Part shown: positions 25,138 through 33,400 of the stretch, piece after piece
Layout of the letters: each line of letters begins with the position of its first letter
How positions within the stretch are numbered: position 1 is the stretch's first letter
NCBI GenBank assembly: GCA_964410065.1
Contig: CAYPFO010000011.1
Coordinates: forward strand, 16,780-80,779
DNA: 64,000 bases
Reading direction: 5' to 3'
DNA from: Serpens sp964410065
Lineage (GTDB): Bacteria > Pseudomonadota > Gammaproteobacteria > Pseudomonadales > Pseudomonadaceae
The notes under the pieces: generated by a model
Seen by the model: the letters and a program-made list of their open reading frames with translations, nothing else
Databases searched by the model: none
What the model was told of the DNA's origin: nothing
Position numbers and translations under genes: made by a program

Positions 25138-26355
25138 ATGGCGGAAAAAGCACTGAAAACCAGCCTGTTCAGCTGGGAAGGTACGGATCGGCGTGGGGCC
25201 AAGGTCAAGGGCGAGCTGAGTGGCCCGAACCCGGCACTGGTCAAGGCGCAGCTGCGCAAGCAGGGCATCAACCCGCTCAAGGTGCGCAAGAAGTCGGTGT
25301 CGCTGTTCAGCGCCGGCAAGAAGATCAAGCCGATGGACATCGCCCTGTTCACCCGGCAGATGGCGACCATGATGAAAGCCGGCGTGCCATTGTTGAGCGC
25401 CTTCGACATCATCGGCGAGGGCTTTGACAACCCGAACATGCGCAAGCTGGTCGATGATGTGAAACAAGACGTGGCCGCGGGTAACAGCCTGGCCAACTCG
25501 CTGCGCAAGCGCCCGCAATATTTCGATGACCTGTATTGCAACCTGGTGGACTCGGGTGAGCAGTCGGGCGCTCTGGAAACCTTGCTAGACCGGGTGGCCA
25601 CCTACAAGGAAAAGACCGAGGCACTGAAGGCCAAGATCAAGAAAGCGATGAACTACCCCATCGCTGTGGTCGCGATTGCGATCATCGTCTCGGCCATCCT
25701 ACTGATCAAAGTAGTGCCGCAATTCCAGGAAGTATTTGCCAACTTCGGCGCTGAATTGCCGGCTTTCACCCTGATGGTGATCGGCCTGTCCGAAGCGTTG
25801 CAGGAATGGTGGTTTATCATCGTGATCGCCATGTTTGGCGCGGGCTTCGCCTTTAAGGAAGCCCACAAACGCTCGCAGAAATTCCGCGACCTGATTGATC
25901 GTTCGCTGCTCAAGATGCCGATTGTTGGCGATATCATTTACAAATCCTCGGTCGCCCGTTACGCCCGCACCCTGGCCACCACCTTCGCCGCCGGTGTGCC
26001 ACTGGTGGATGCGCTGGACTCGGTGGCCGGCGCCACCGGCAACGTGGTGTTCAAGAATGCGGTGAACAAGGTCAAGCAAGACGTGTCCACCGGCATGCAG
26101 CTGAACTTCTCGATGCGTACCACCGGCGTTTTCCCGGCAATGGCCCTGCAGATGACCGCCATCGGTGAAGAGTCCGGCTCGCTGGACGGCATGCTCGACA
26201 AGGTCGCCACCTTCTACGAGGAGGAAGTGGACAATATGGTCGATGGCCTCACTTCGCTGATGGAGCCGATGATCATGTCGGTGCTCGGCGTGCTGGTGGG
26301 CGGTCTGATCATTGCCATGTACCTGCCGATCTTCCAGCTGGGTGCTGTGGTGTAA
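25138..26355 (+). CDS. pilC: Type IV pilus inner-membrane platform protein PilC
   Basis: 405 residues, GspF family. It has duplicated cytoplasmic helical domains (FTRQMATMMKAGVPLLSAFDII and a second copy near FAAGVPLVDALDSVAGA) and three to four membrane helices, the last near MSVLGVLVGGLIIAMYLPIFQL. It links PilB rotation to pilin extraction and polymerisation. Its ATG is two bases after the pilB stop. The repeat element E and pilD follow. Confidence 0.96.
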   Translation: MAEKALKTSLFSWEGTDRRGAKVKGELSGPNPALVKAQLRKQGINPLKVRKKSVSLFSAGKKIKPMDIALFTRQMATMMKAGVPLLSAFDIIGEGFDNPNMRKLVDDVKQDVAAGNSLANSLRKRPQYFDDLYCNLVDSGEQSGALETLLDRVATYKEKTEALKAKIKKAMNYPIAVVAIAIIVSAILLIKVVPQFQEVFANFGAELPAFTLMVIGLSEALQEWWFIIVIAMFGAGFAFKEAHKRSQKFRDLIDRSLLKMPIVGDIIYKSSVARYARTLATTFAAGVPLVDALDSVAGATGNVVFKNAVNKVKQDVSTGMQLNFSMRTTGVFPAMALQMTAIGEESGSLDGMLDKVATFYEEEVDNMVDGLTSLMEPMIMSVLGVLVGGLIIAMYLPIFQLGAVV

Positions 26356-26371
26356 GGCGCAACTAGCTACG

Positions 26372-26451
26372 TGTGGGGCCGGATTTATTCCGGCTGTCGA
26401 GTTGAAGCCAACACAGGGACAAATACATTGCCCCGCAAAGCCGGCCCCACA
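26372..26451. repeat. Family E element between pilC and pilD
   Basis: 80 bp with perfect 11-base ends TGTGGGGCCGG / CCGGCCCCACA, plus an inner hairpin near the left end. No coding content. It sits in the pilC-pilD gap and may weaken read-through into pilD. Confidence 0.6.
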
Positions 26452-26483
26452 GATGCATTCCGGACTTTTCCAGAGGGTTGAAG

Positions 26484-27356
26484 ATGTCCCTTGTCGACTA
26501 CCTGGCCAGCCACACGCTGGCCTTTGTTTTATGCGCCCTGCTGCTTGGCCTGCTGGTCGGCAGCTTCCTCAATGTGCTGGTGTATCGCCTGCCGGTGATG
26601 CTGCATCGCGACTGGCAGGTGCAGGCGCGCGACATACTCGAACTGCCTACCGAGCCAGCAGGTCCCGCGTTCAACCTGCTGACGCCGAACTCCGCCTGCC
26701 CGCAGTGCGGCCACAAGATTCGCCCCTGGGAAAACATTCCGCTGCTTAGCTGGCTGGCATTGCGCGGCAAATGCTCCGGCTGTCAGCAAGCCATCAGCCC
26801 TCGCTACCCTTTGGTGGAACTCGCCTGCGGCCTGCTGTCGGCGTTTGTTGCCTGGCAGTTCGGTTACGGCTGGCCGTGCGCAGCCATGCTGTTGCTCACC
26901 TGGGGCCTGCTGGCGATGAGCCTGATCGACTGCGATCACCAGTTGCTGCCCGATGCGCTGGTGCTGCCGCTGCTCTGGCTGGGGCTGATCGTCAATAATT
27001 TCGGCCTGTTCACTAGCCTGGAAGAGGCTCTATGGGGCGCGGTGGCCGGGTACCTGAGCCTGTGGTCGGTGTATTGGCTGTTCAAGCTGCTGACCGGCAA
27101 GGAAGGCATGGGCTACGGCGACTTCAAGCTCCTGGCCCTGCTCGGCGCCTGGGGCGGCTGGCAGATATTGCCGCTGACCATTCTGCTGTCGTCGCTGGTG
27201 GGCGCCATTCTGGGCATCATCATGCTGCGCCTGCGCAAGGCCGCCACCGGCACGCCAATTCCCTTCGGCCCTTACCTGGCCATTGCCGGCTGGGTTGCGC
27301 TGATCTGGGGGGAACAGATCACCCAGAGTTACCTGCAGTTTGCTGGGTTTCGCTGA
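26484..27356 (+). CDS. pilD: Prepilin peptidase/N-methyltransferase PilD
   Basis: 290 residues, polytopic inner-membrane aspartic protease. The four-cysteine zinc motif is at Cys72, 75, 97 and 100 and catalytic Asp149 and Asp213 sit in LIDCDHQLLPDA and GYGDFK; these positions match those reported for P. aeruginosa PilD. It cleaves PilA and other prepilin-like leaders and N-methylates the new end. The ATG at 26484 was preferred over an upstream in-frame TTG because AGAGGG is spaced six bases before it. The last 8 codons reappear downstream at 27487-27516. Confidence 0.96.
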   Translation: MSLVDYLASHTLAFVLCALLLGLLVGSFLNVLVYRLPVMLHRDWQVQARDILELPTEPAGPAFNLLTPNSACPQCGHKIRPWENIPLLSWLALRGKCSGCQQAISPRYPLVELACGLLSAFVAWQFGYGWPCAAMLLLTWGLLAMSLIDCDHQLLPDALVLPLLWLGLIVNNFGLFTSLEEALWGAVAGYLSLWSVYWLFKLLTGKEGMGYGDFKLLALLGAWGGWQILPLTILLSSLVGAILGIIMLRLRKAATGTPIPFGPYLAIAGWVALIWGEQITQSYLQFAGFR

Positions 27357-27360
27357 TCTG

Positions 27361-27463
27361 TGCGTGGATGTCGCTTTTTACATCCAGAACGGCCCCGCTC
27401 GGTGGAGCGCCACCCGGTGGATCGCCACCCNNNNNNNNNNGATAAAGCGTGATCCACCCTACG
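27361..27463. repeat. Family B element, copy 2, split by an N gap
   Basis: Starts near GTGGATGTCGCTTTTTACATCC just after pilD and ends GATCCACCCTACG. Two tandem 15-bp units (GGTGGAGCGCCACCC, GGTGGATCGCCACCC) precede ten Ns, so the true number of units is unknown. It is arranged in tandem with copy 3. Confidence 0.75.
27431..27440. other. Assembly gap of ten Ns
   Basis: Ten Ns inside the tandem 15-bp units of family B copy 2. The length is probably a placeholder, and bases may be missing. Confidence 0.95.
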
Positions 27464-27517
27464 TTTGATCTCGGCGGGCAAATCGTTACCCTGCAGTTCG
27501 CCGGGTTTCGCTGATAG

Positions 27518-27606
27518 TAGGGTGGATGTCGCTTTTTACATCCACCACGGCCTCGTTCGGTGGAGCGCCACCCAGTGGTTCGCCAGCCGACCAAGCCCAC
27601 CCTTCG
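27518..27606. repeat. Family B element, copy 3
   Basis: Begins GTAGGGTGGATGTCGC, shares the TTTTTACATCCACC core and one to two 15-bp units, and ends CCCACCCTTCG. Together with the duplicated pilD tail just before it (27487-27516) it forms a direct repeat of the pilD end plus copy 2, offset by about 157 bp. Confidence 0.75.
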
Positions 27607-27659
27607 ATCTGCCGTCCGTTTCTGCGATCATGCCGGCCTGCCTTGAACGGAAGCCTTCT

Positions 27660-28268
27660 ATGAAACCCTGGATCCTTGGCCTGACCGGCGGTATTGGCAG
27701 CGGGAAGAGTGCCGCTGCGCAGCACTTTGGCGAGCTTGGCATTCATACCGTCGATGCCGATCACGCCGCACGCTGGGTGGTGGAGCCGGGCCGTCCGGCG
27801 CTGGCGCAGATCGCCGAACATTTCGGTACAACCATTCTGCTGCCCGACGGCCAACTTGACCGCGCCGCCCTGCGCGCGCGGGTGTTTGCCAATCCCGAGG
27901 AGCGTCGCTGGCTGGAGCAGTTGCTGCATCCGTTGATTCGTCAGGAAATCATCGAACACCTGGGTCGCGCCCAGTCGCCTTATGCGATCCTTGTCTCACC
28001 TCTGCTGATCGAGTCCGGACAATACCAACTGACCCAGCGCGTGCTGGTGGTGGATGTGCCCGAAGATCTCCAGGTGCAGCGCGCCACGGCCCGCGATGGC
28101 AGCTACGAAGCACAGATACGCGCCATCATCGCCGCCCAGGCCAGCCGCGAAGAGCGCTTGCGGCACGCCGACGACGTGCTGGTCAATGATCGCGACCTGA
28201 CATGGTTGCAAGCCGAAGTCGAACGCCTGCACCATTTTTATCTGACCCTGCGAGGAGGCCAGCCATGA
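27660..28268 (+). CDS. coaE: Dephospho-CoA kinase
   Basis: 202 residues of the CoaE family. The P-loop is LTGGIGSGKS (near residue 9), the AMP/CoA-binding DADHAARWVVEPG follows, and the lid and C-terminal helix have family-like DVPEDLQVQRATARDG. It phosphorylates dephospho-CoA to CoA in the last step of the pathway, in the cytosol. Its ATGA overlap with yacG and its position after pilD match the Pseudomonas pil operon. Much longer readings from upstream frames run through the repeat elements and are not credible. Confidence 0.95.
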   Translation: MKPWILGLTGGIGSGKSAAAQHFGELGIHTVDADHAARWVVEPGRPALAQIAEHFGTTILLPDGQLDRAALRARVFANPEERRWLEQLLHPLIRQEIIEHLGRAQSPYAILVSPLLIESGQYQLTQRVLVVDVPEDLQVQRATARDGSYEAQIRAIIAAQASREERLRHADDVLVNDRDLTWLQAEVERLHHFYLTLRGGQP

Positions 28269-28459
28269 GCAAGCCCATCACCGTGAAATGTCCGACCTGC
28301 AACGCGCCCGTGGAGTGGAATGACAAAACCCCGACCCGGCCGTTCTGCTCGGAGCGCTGCAAACTAATTGACCTGGGCGCCTGGGCGGCAGAAGAACATG
28401 CGATACCCGGTGATCCCGCAGTGGATGATCTGTTCTCCGAGGATCTTTCGCGCCACTGA
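28265..28459 (+). CDS. yacG: DNA gyrase inhibitor YacG
   Basis: 64 residues with the four-cysteine zinc finger CPTCNAPV... FCSERCK. YacG binds GyrB and blocks its DNA binding. The start overlaps the coaE stop (ATGA). The acidic C-terminal tail (DDLFSEDLS) follows the family. Standard operon position in Pseudomonas. Confidence 0.95.
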   Translation: MSKPITVKCPTCNAPVEWNDKTPTRPFCSERCKLIDLGAWAAEEHAIPGDPAVDDLFSEDLSRH

Positions 28460-28483
28460 ACGCGGCGCTGCGAAGGGTGATGG

Positions 28484-28599
28484 GTAGGATGGGTTGAGGC
28501 GCGAGGCACGGAGTTCTGATTCATCCGGTGGCATCGCGCCGATACCCATCAGCGTCAATACCACGCGATGGGTATCGCTGCGCTCAACACCATCCTACG
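28484..28599. repeat. Family A element, copy 2
   Basis: 116 bp, GTAGGATGGGTTGAGGCGCG at the left and GCTCAACACCATCCTACG at the right. The inner core GGTGGCATCGCGCCGATACCC is almost identical to copy 1. It fills the gap between yacG and the permease gene. Confidence 0.8.
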
Positions 28600-28624
28600 G
28601 AAGTTTGAGTGAAACTCGTGCACC

Positions 28625-29314
28625 TTATGGCGGCGACCCGTCATCCTTCCAGGGCGCCGACAGGTAGCGGCCACGGTTGAAGGTCTCCAGCCAGTCCGGG
28701 CAGAACACCACCAGAGCCGTGATCGCCATGCCGTTGATAAAGGCTTCCGGAAACATCACCAGCCAGATGTAGCCGATAAAATCCTCGAGCCAGGGCGGCA
28801 TCGGATAAAGACCGTCCAGCCAGAGCACGCCCAGCCCCGCCAGGATGCAGCACAAGGCCGTCAGCGCCGCAGGAAAGAATCCCGAAAAGAAGATGTAGAC
28901 GAACAGGTTGTTTGGTTGCGCCCGCTCAACCAGGTTTGCACATGCTTCGGTCACCGCGACGGGAATCAACACCAGGAGAATGCCGTTAACCCCCAGCGCG
29001 GCCATGTCCGGACGCCCTATCGCGATCAGTCCGAGTTGAGCCAGCAGCCCCGCCAGAATGGCCAGTGGCCAGTCCAGCAACAGCGTTACGGCGGTCATGC
29101 CGATGAAATGCAAGGACAGTCCCGAGGCGAAATCCCTGCGTACCAGCCAAAGCAGAAATAGCACCAGCACGGTGCCGAACAATAGATGTTGGCGACGAAA
29201 ATCGCTGAACAGCTCAATCCAGGGCGCCCGAAGGACCGCCCAGATAATGAACGGCAAATAGATCAGCCAGCCGAGCCACAACGTGTCGGGCGCCAGCAGG
29301 TGCGCGGAGATCAT
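28625..29314 (-). CDS. Orphan energy-coupling-factor/CbiM-type permease
   Basis: 229 residues with about six hydrophobic helices. Its layout resembles the CbiM/NikM-type energy-coupling-factor permease subunit, with a HLLAPDTLWLGWLIYLPF opening and an EAFINGMAITALVVF tail. In known systems such proteins bind a metal and work with an ATPase and a CbiQ-like partner, none of which is in the window. The start overlaps the stop of the upstream 80-residue protein by ATGA. The ion or ligand is unknown. Confidence 0.75.
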   Translation of the reverse strand: MISAHLLAPDTLWLGWLIYLPFIIWAVLRAPWIELFSDFRRQHLLFGTVLVLFLLWLVRRDFASGLSLHFIGMTAVTLLLDWPLAILAGLLAQLGLIAIGRPDMAALGVNGILLVLIPVAVTEACANLVERAQPNNLFVYIFFSGFFPAALTALCCILAGLGVLWLDGLYPMPPWLEDFIGYIWLVMFPEAFINGMAITALVVFCPDWLETFNRGRYLSAPWKDDGSPP

Positions 29315-29553
29315 CGGCCTGCCTCACCCAGCAGCCACTGCCACTGATGAGCCGGATCGGCGTCGTGCCTAGGAATGATGTCGCGCACTCGCCAGTAAAA
29401 TGCCTGCATGCCAAGCCACCACAGGTATGGAGTCCCAAGTTTATACCCGGACAACAAAGCTGCAGCGTGACGTGCCAAACCCCCACAGTCAGCCAACGAG
29501 CCAAATGAGCCCTGAAGAGCGGCACCAACTGAACTAGGCTTGATGACAGCCAT
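29311..29553 (-). CDS. Small protein coupled to the CbiM-like permease
   Basis: 80 residues, ATG with GGTGG just upstream. The N-terminal third is Ala/Gly/Ser-rich; the C-terminal half is Trp/Tyr-rich with SGYKLGTPYLWWLGMQAFYWRVRDIIPRHDADP and ends with LLGEAGR. It overlaps the permease gene by ATGA, so the two are cotranslated. It is not recognised. It could be a short membrane-adjacent partner, and it could also be the remnant of a longer gene. Confidence 0.55.
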   Translation of the reverse strand: MAVIKPSSVGAALQGSFGSLADCGGLARHAAALLSGYKLGTPYLWWLGMQAFYWRVRDIIPRHDADPAHQWQWLLGEAGR

Positions 29554-29571
29554 TTACCACCGAGGGTCATC

Positions 29572-29748
29572 ATGACCAGCCGACTGAACCCCGACGACCA
29601 ACGCCGCGTCGATGAATACCTCAAACTGCCTCAGAATCGGGTTGACCGCCAACCGTTCAAGCCGTTGCTGCTGTTACTTCTCGTACTGGTGGTGGTGCTG
29701 GTGCTTGGTCTGCTCAGCAGGATGCTGGCGGGACTGGTGACGGGATAG
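29572..29748 (+). CDS. DUF3094 family small membrane protein
   Basis: 58 residues, start ATG at 29572 after GAGGG. The N-terminus is charged (SRLNPDDQRRVDEYLKLPQ), followed by one membrane helix (LLLLLLVLVVVLVLGLLS). It matches the layout of the DUF3094 family of Pseudomonas, of unknown function. Divergent from the 80-residue gene. Confidence 0.8.
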   Translation: MTSRLNPDDQRRVDEYLKLPQNRVDRQPFKPLLLLLLVLVVVLVLGLLSRMLAGLVTG

Positions 29749-29774
29749 TTTGGTAGGTTTGCTGTGCGGCGTAC

Positions 29775-29919
29775 TGTAGGGGCGAATTCATTCGCCTGAC
29801 ACATTACTCTCAACCCGTGCATCTGCTGCGACAAACACAAGCGTATCGGCCACGCAGTTCGTCGCGTCTTCGCGGGTGTTGCCAATCCTAGGCGTCAGGC
29901 GAATGAATTCGCCCCTACA
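29775..29919. repeat. Family F element with perfect 26-bp inverted ends
   Basis: Left end TGTAGGGGCGAATTCATTCG... (29775-29800) is the exact reverse complement of 29894-29919. The 93-bp middle holds no coding signal. It sits in the gap between DUF3094 and the tRNA operon. Confidence 0.75.
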
Positions 29920-29980
29920 ACAGCACGAGCGGCCGTTTTGCAACCGGAAAAGGTCGAGCATGCAAAATCTCAGGCAATAA

Positions 29981-30015
29981 AAAACGGGAAGGTCCGCAAG
30001 GAACCTTCCCGTTTT
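29981..30015 (-). terminator. Terminator of the tRNA Asn-Pro-Lys operon
   Basis: Thirteen-base arms AAAACGGGAAGGT / ACCTTCCCGTTTT, with a T-run on the minus strand, four bases after tRNA-Lys. Confidence 0.9.
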
Positions 30016-30018
30016 ATA

Positions 30019-30093
30019 TGGTGGGTCGTGTAGGGGTCGAACCTACGACCAATTGGTTAAAAGCCAACTGCTCTACCACTGAGCTAACGACCC
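30019..30093 (-). tRNA. tRNA-Lys (anticodon TTT)
   Basis: 75 bases including CCA; acceptor GGGTCGT / ACGACCC pairs. The loop CTTTTAA gives anticodon TTT. Third gene of the tRNA operon. Confidence 0.95.
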
Positions 30094-30099
30094 AAAATA

Positions 30100-30176
30100 T
30101 GGTCGGGGTAGGGGGATTCGAACTCCCGACATCCTGCTCCCAAAGCAGGCGCGCTACCAGACTGCGCTATACCCCG
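30100..30176 (-). tRNA. tRNA-Pro (anticodon TGG)
   Basis: 77 bases including CCA; acceptor CGGGGTA / TACCCCG pairs, and the loop TTTGGGA gives anticodon TGG. Confidence 0.95.
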
Positions 30177-30189
30177 AATATTGACAGGT

Positions 30190-30265
30190 TGGCTCCGCGA
30201 CCTGGACTCGAACCAGGGACCCAATGATTAACAGTCATTTGCTCTACCGACTGAGCTATCGCGGA
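30190..30265 (-). tRNA. tRNA-Asn (anticodon GTT)
   Basis: 76 bases including CCA; acceptor TCCGCGA / TCGCGGA pairs and the anticodon loop carries GTT. First gene of the operon. Confidence 0.95.
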
Positions 30266-30328
30266 ACTTTTTACCTTCCAATCTCGCAACGTCTGGCCTG
30301 ACCAGAAACCCCGTTGCGATGGCGCGGT

Positions 30329-30356
30329 ATTCTACGGATATACGACCCCCTGTCAA
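30329..30356 (-). promoter_or_regulatory. Promoter of the tRNA Asn-Pro-Lys operon
   Basis: On the minus strand TTGACA (30351-30356) and TAGAAT (30329-30334) are 16 bp apart, followed by a GC-rich discriminator, the stable-RNA pattern. This is the strongest promoter match I saw in the window. Confidence 0.85.
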
Positions 30357-30466
30357 CCACCAATTTTGCTTTTTTTACCCTTAGGTTCAAAAAAATTCCT
30401 CGGCTACTCAAAGGCTTAGCAAAAAGCACCGCTGCCCTGGGACAAGATGCGCGCCGCCCAGGCGGG

Positions 30467-33400
30467 CTAAACGGCGAACTGACGCTCCAAGCTGCTGTAG
30501 CCCAGACCAACGCCCTTGCTGACCTTGAGCTGCACCGGAATCCGCTCCTTGAGCGCTTCCACATGGCTGATCACACCAATCATCTTGCCGCTGGCGTTAA
30601 GGCTGTCCAACGCATCCAAGGCGATCTCCAAGGTCTCGCCATCCAGCGTGCCGAAACCTTCGTCAAGAAACAGCGAGTCGATGCTGGTGGAGTGGCTGAC
30701 CAGATCGGACAACGCCAGAGCCAGGGCCAGGCTGACGAGAAAGCTCTCGCCCCCGGACAGGGTCTTGCAGTCGCGGGCCACGTCGCCTTGCCAGGTGTCG
30801 ATGACCTCCAGCTCCAGCTCGCCGCTGCTGCGCCGTGCCAATTGGTAACGGCCATGCAAGCGGGCCAGCTGCTGGTTGGCCAGGTAGACCAGATGATCCA
30901 GGGTCAAGCCTTGGGCGAACTTGCGGTACTTGGCCCCATCCGCCGCGCCAACCAGGCTGTTGAGGTGTTGCCACAGATCATATTCGCCCTGTTGCTTGTC
31001 GATTTCTGCGAACAGCGACTGCTGATTCTGCCGCCGCTGTTGATCGGCCGTCAGTTGGCCACGGATCTCGCCCTGGCGCTGACTCACCGTCTTGAGCTCA
31101 CCGGCGAGCTGTTGCAGCTGCTCTTCCAGCGCCTCGCGCTCCAGCCTGGCAATCGGGTGGGCCTGCAGTTCGGCCAGGTGCCGTTCGGCGTCCTGCAGAG
31201 ACGCACGGGCCGCAGCCAGCGCCTGGGTCAACTGCTCTTTCTGCGCCTGCAAGGCCTCACGTTGCGGCGCCTCGAGCAAGGCGGCCTTAAAAGCGGCCTC
31301 GTCGTCAAAGGGGCTGGCGAATAATGCTGTGCCCCAGCGCGCTTCGCGCTCTGCCAGTTGCTGACGCTCATGATCCAACTGCCGCTCCAGTGCCTGTTGC
31401 ATGCCCTGCAACTGCTCATGGCGGCTGCTGGCGCGGGTCAGTTCTGCTTCGGCCTGTTGCAGCGCCTCCAGCGGACTCGCCGTGGCGGTCGGAACCAAAG
31501 ACTCCGCAGCGGATGTGGACATCGCCGCGGCGAACCAGCGCTGTTGCCAGTGTTCCACCTGTTGCTGCGCCACGTGCAGCGCGTGCTGGATATCTCGCAC
31601 CTGCTGTTGCAGTTGCTGGCGCGCGCTCTGTGCCTGCTGCCAGGTTTGCCATTCGGTCTCGCGTGCCCGCAACCAGGCCTCGTCATCGGCTGGCAGGGCG
31701 TCAGCGAAGCCGTCCATCTCTCTTAATAGATGACTATCCAGCTCGCCCCGTTGCTGGCTCAGAACAGCTTGGCGCTCGGCGATGTCGCTGCCCTGCTGAC
31801 CGTTGTGCTGCAACTGCTGCTCGGCCAGTTGCAGTGCCTGCTGCAGTTCAGTGCAGATCTTTTGCAAGCGCTGCACGTTACGGCTGGTCTCATCGTGGGC
31901 CGCCTTGAACTGATCGAAGCGCTGCAGGCTGGATTCGACAATTGTCAGTTGCTGCGTGTGTTGCTGCTCGAAAGCCTCCAGAGCAGCGCCGTCAACCAGC
32001 GCGGTCCCTAGTCGTTCCGTCAACTGTTGCCATTGCTCGGCCTGACGGGTCAGCTCCAACTCGCCCTGCTGGTGTTGCTGTTCCAGCAATGACAAGCGCT
32101 CACCCAGCTGTACCAGTACTGCATTGAGTGCCTGACCCTGCTCTTCCAACTGGATCAGTTCAGCTTTCTTCGCCGTCAGCGCCTGTTCAGTAGCGGACAC
32201 ATCCAGCGCCTGGTACGCCGCAATCGCCGGGTGTTCATGGGAACCGCACAATGGACAGGCTTCACCGGCCTGCAGCTGAGCACGCAGGGCTTCCAGCTTA
32301 TAAATGCGCTGCTCCTGCTCCAGCAGTTTTTCCTGATCGATAACGCCTTGTTTCACCTCGCGGTAGCGTGTGCGTAGCGCGTCGACTTCACCGGTCTTAT
32401 CGACCTGCTGACGACGCAATCCCTCCAGCGTTTGCGCCAGGCGTGTCTGTTGCTCAAACCGTTGCTGGCGGTTGCTTTCCAGCTGGCGCAATTGCTCCAG
32501 CAGGCCGGCCTGGCGCTGCAAGGATTGCCAGTGCTCGCGCAGCGCGGCTTCACTGCGTCCGGCCAGCAACTGGTCAAGTTGCTGGCGTTGCTGTTGCTCG
32601 GCGAGCTGCGCCTCGTCCAACCGCTGTTGCTCGGTGGCCAAGCACTTTTGTTGCTCATCACAACGCTGACGCAGGTTTTGCGCCTGGGCCTCGAGCTGTT
32701 GGCGACGCTCAAGCGATTGCCGATCCTCTGTCGCCAACCGCTGACGCTCCTCCAGCCGGCCGCGCCAGTGCACGATCAACTCGCCCAGGCGTTCATGCTC
32801 GGGCGTGGCGGCCAGCGTGGCCTCCAAACGCTGCAGTTGAGTTTCGAGCTGTTGGTGGTCCTGCTGCCGTTCTTCGAGCAGATGCCGACTCCAGTGACGG
32901 CCCTGCCACAGCCAGTCGCTGACCTGCTGCTGAACCTGTTGCTGCTCCTGTTGCAACTGCTGCAGACGCTGCTCACTGTGCGCAACCGCCTGGTGCGCCC
33001 GTTGCCAGTCGCGATGTGGCGCCTGCAGTGTGGTCGCCGGCTCACTGGCGGCCAGGCGTGCCAGATCCGGCTGCGCGGCCTGCATCGAGCCCTCGGCTTG
33101 CTGATGATTCAGCACAGCCTGTTGCCGACGGGCCTGGGCCTTGTTCAGGTTTTCATGCCACTGGCGCTGGCGCTGCAGCTCTTCGCGCAACTCATGTAAG
33201 CGCGTGTCTTCGCGCTGCAGATGCTCAGCCTCATGCTGCAAGGCGGCACGCTGCTCTTCATCCATCAACTCGACGCCGGCGGCGCGGGCGCGTAACTGAT
33301 CCAACGCGGTCTTCACTTCACGTGTGCGCTCGAACACGCGCTGGGAAATCTGCCCGTAGATCTCGGTGCCGGTGAGCTGCTCAAGCAATTCGGCGCGGGA

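Noticed and set aside
27319..27600. Frames running across the ten Ns
   Set aside because: They consist of repeat B read as Gly/Pro/Ser-rich text and include unknown bases; no coding support.
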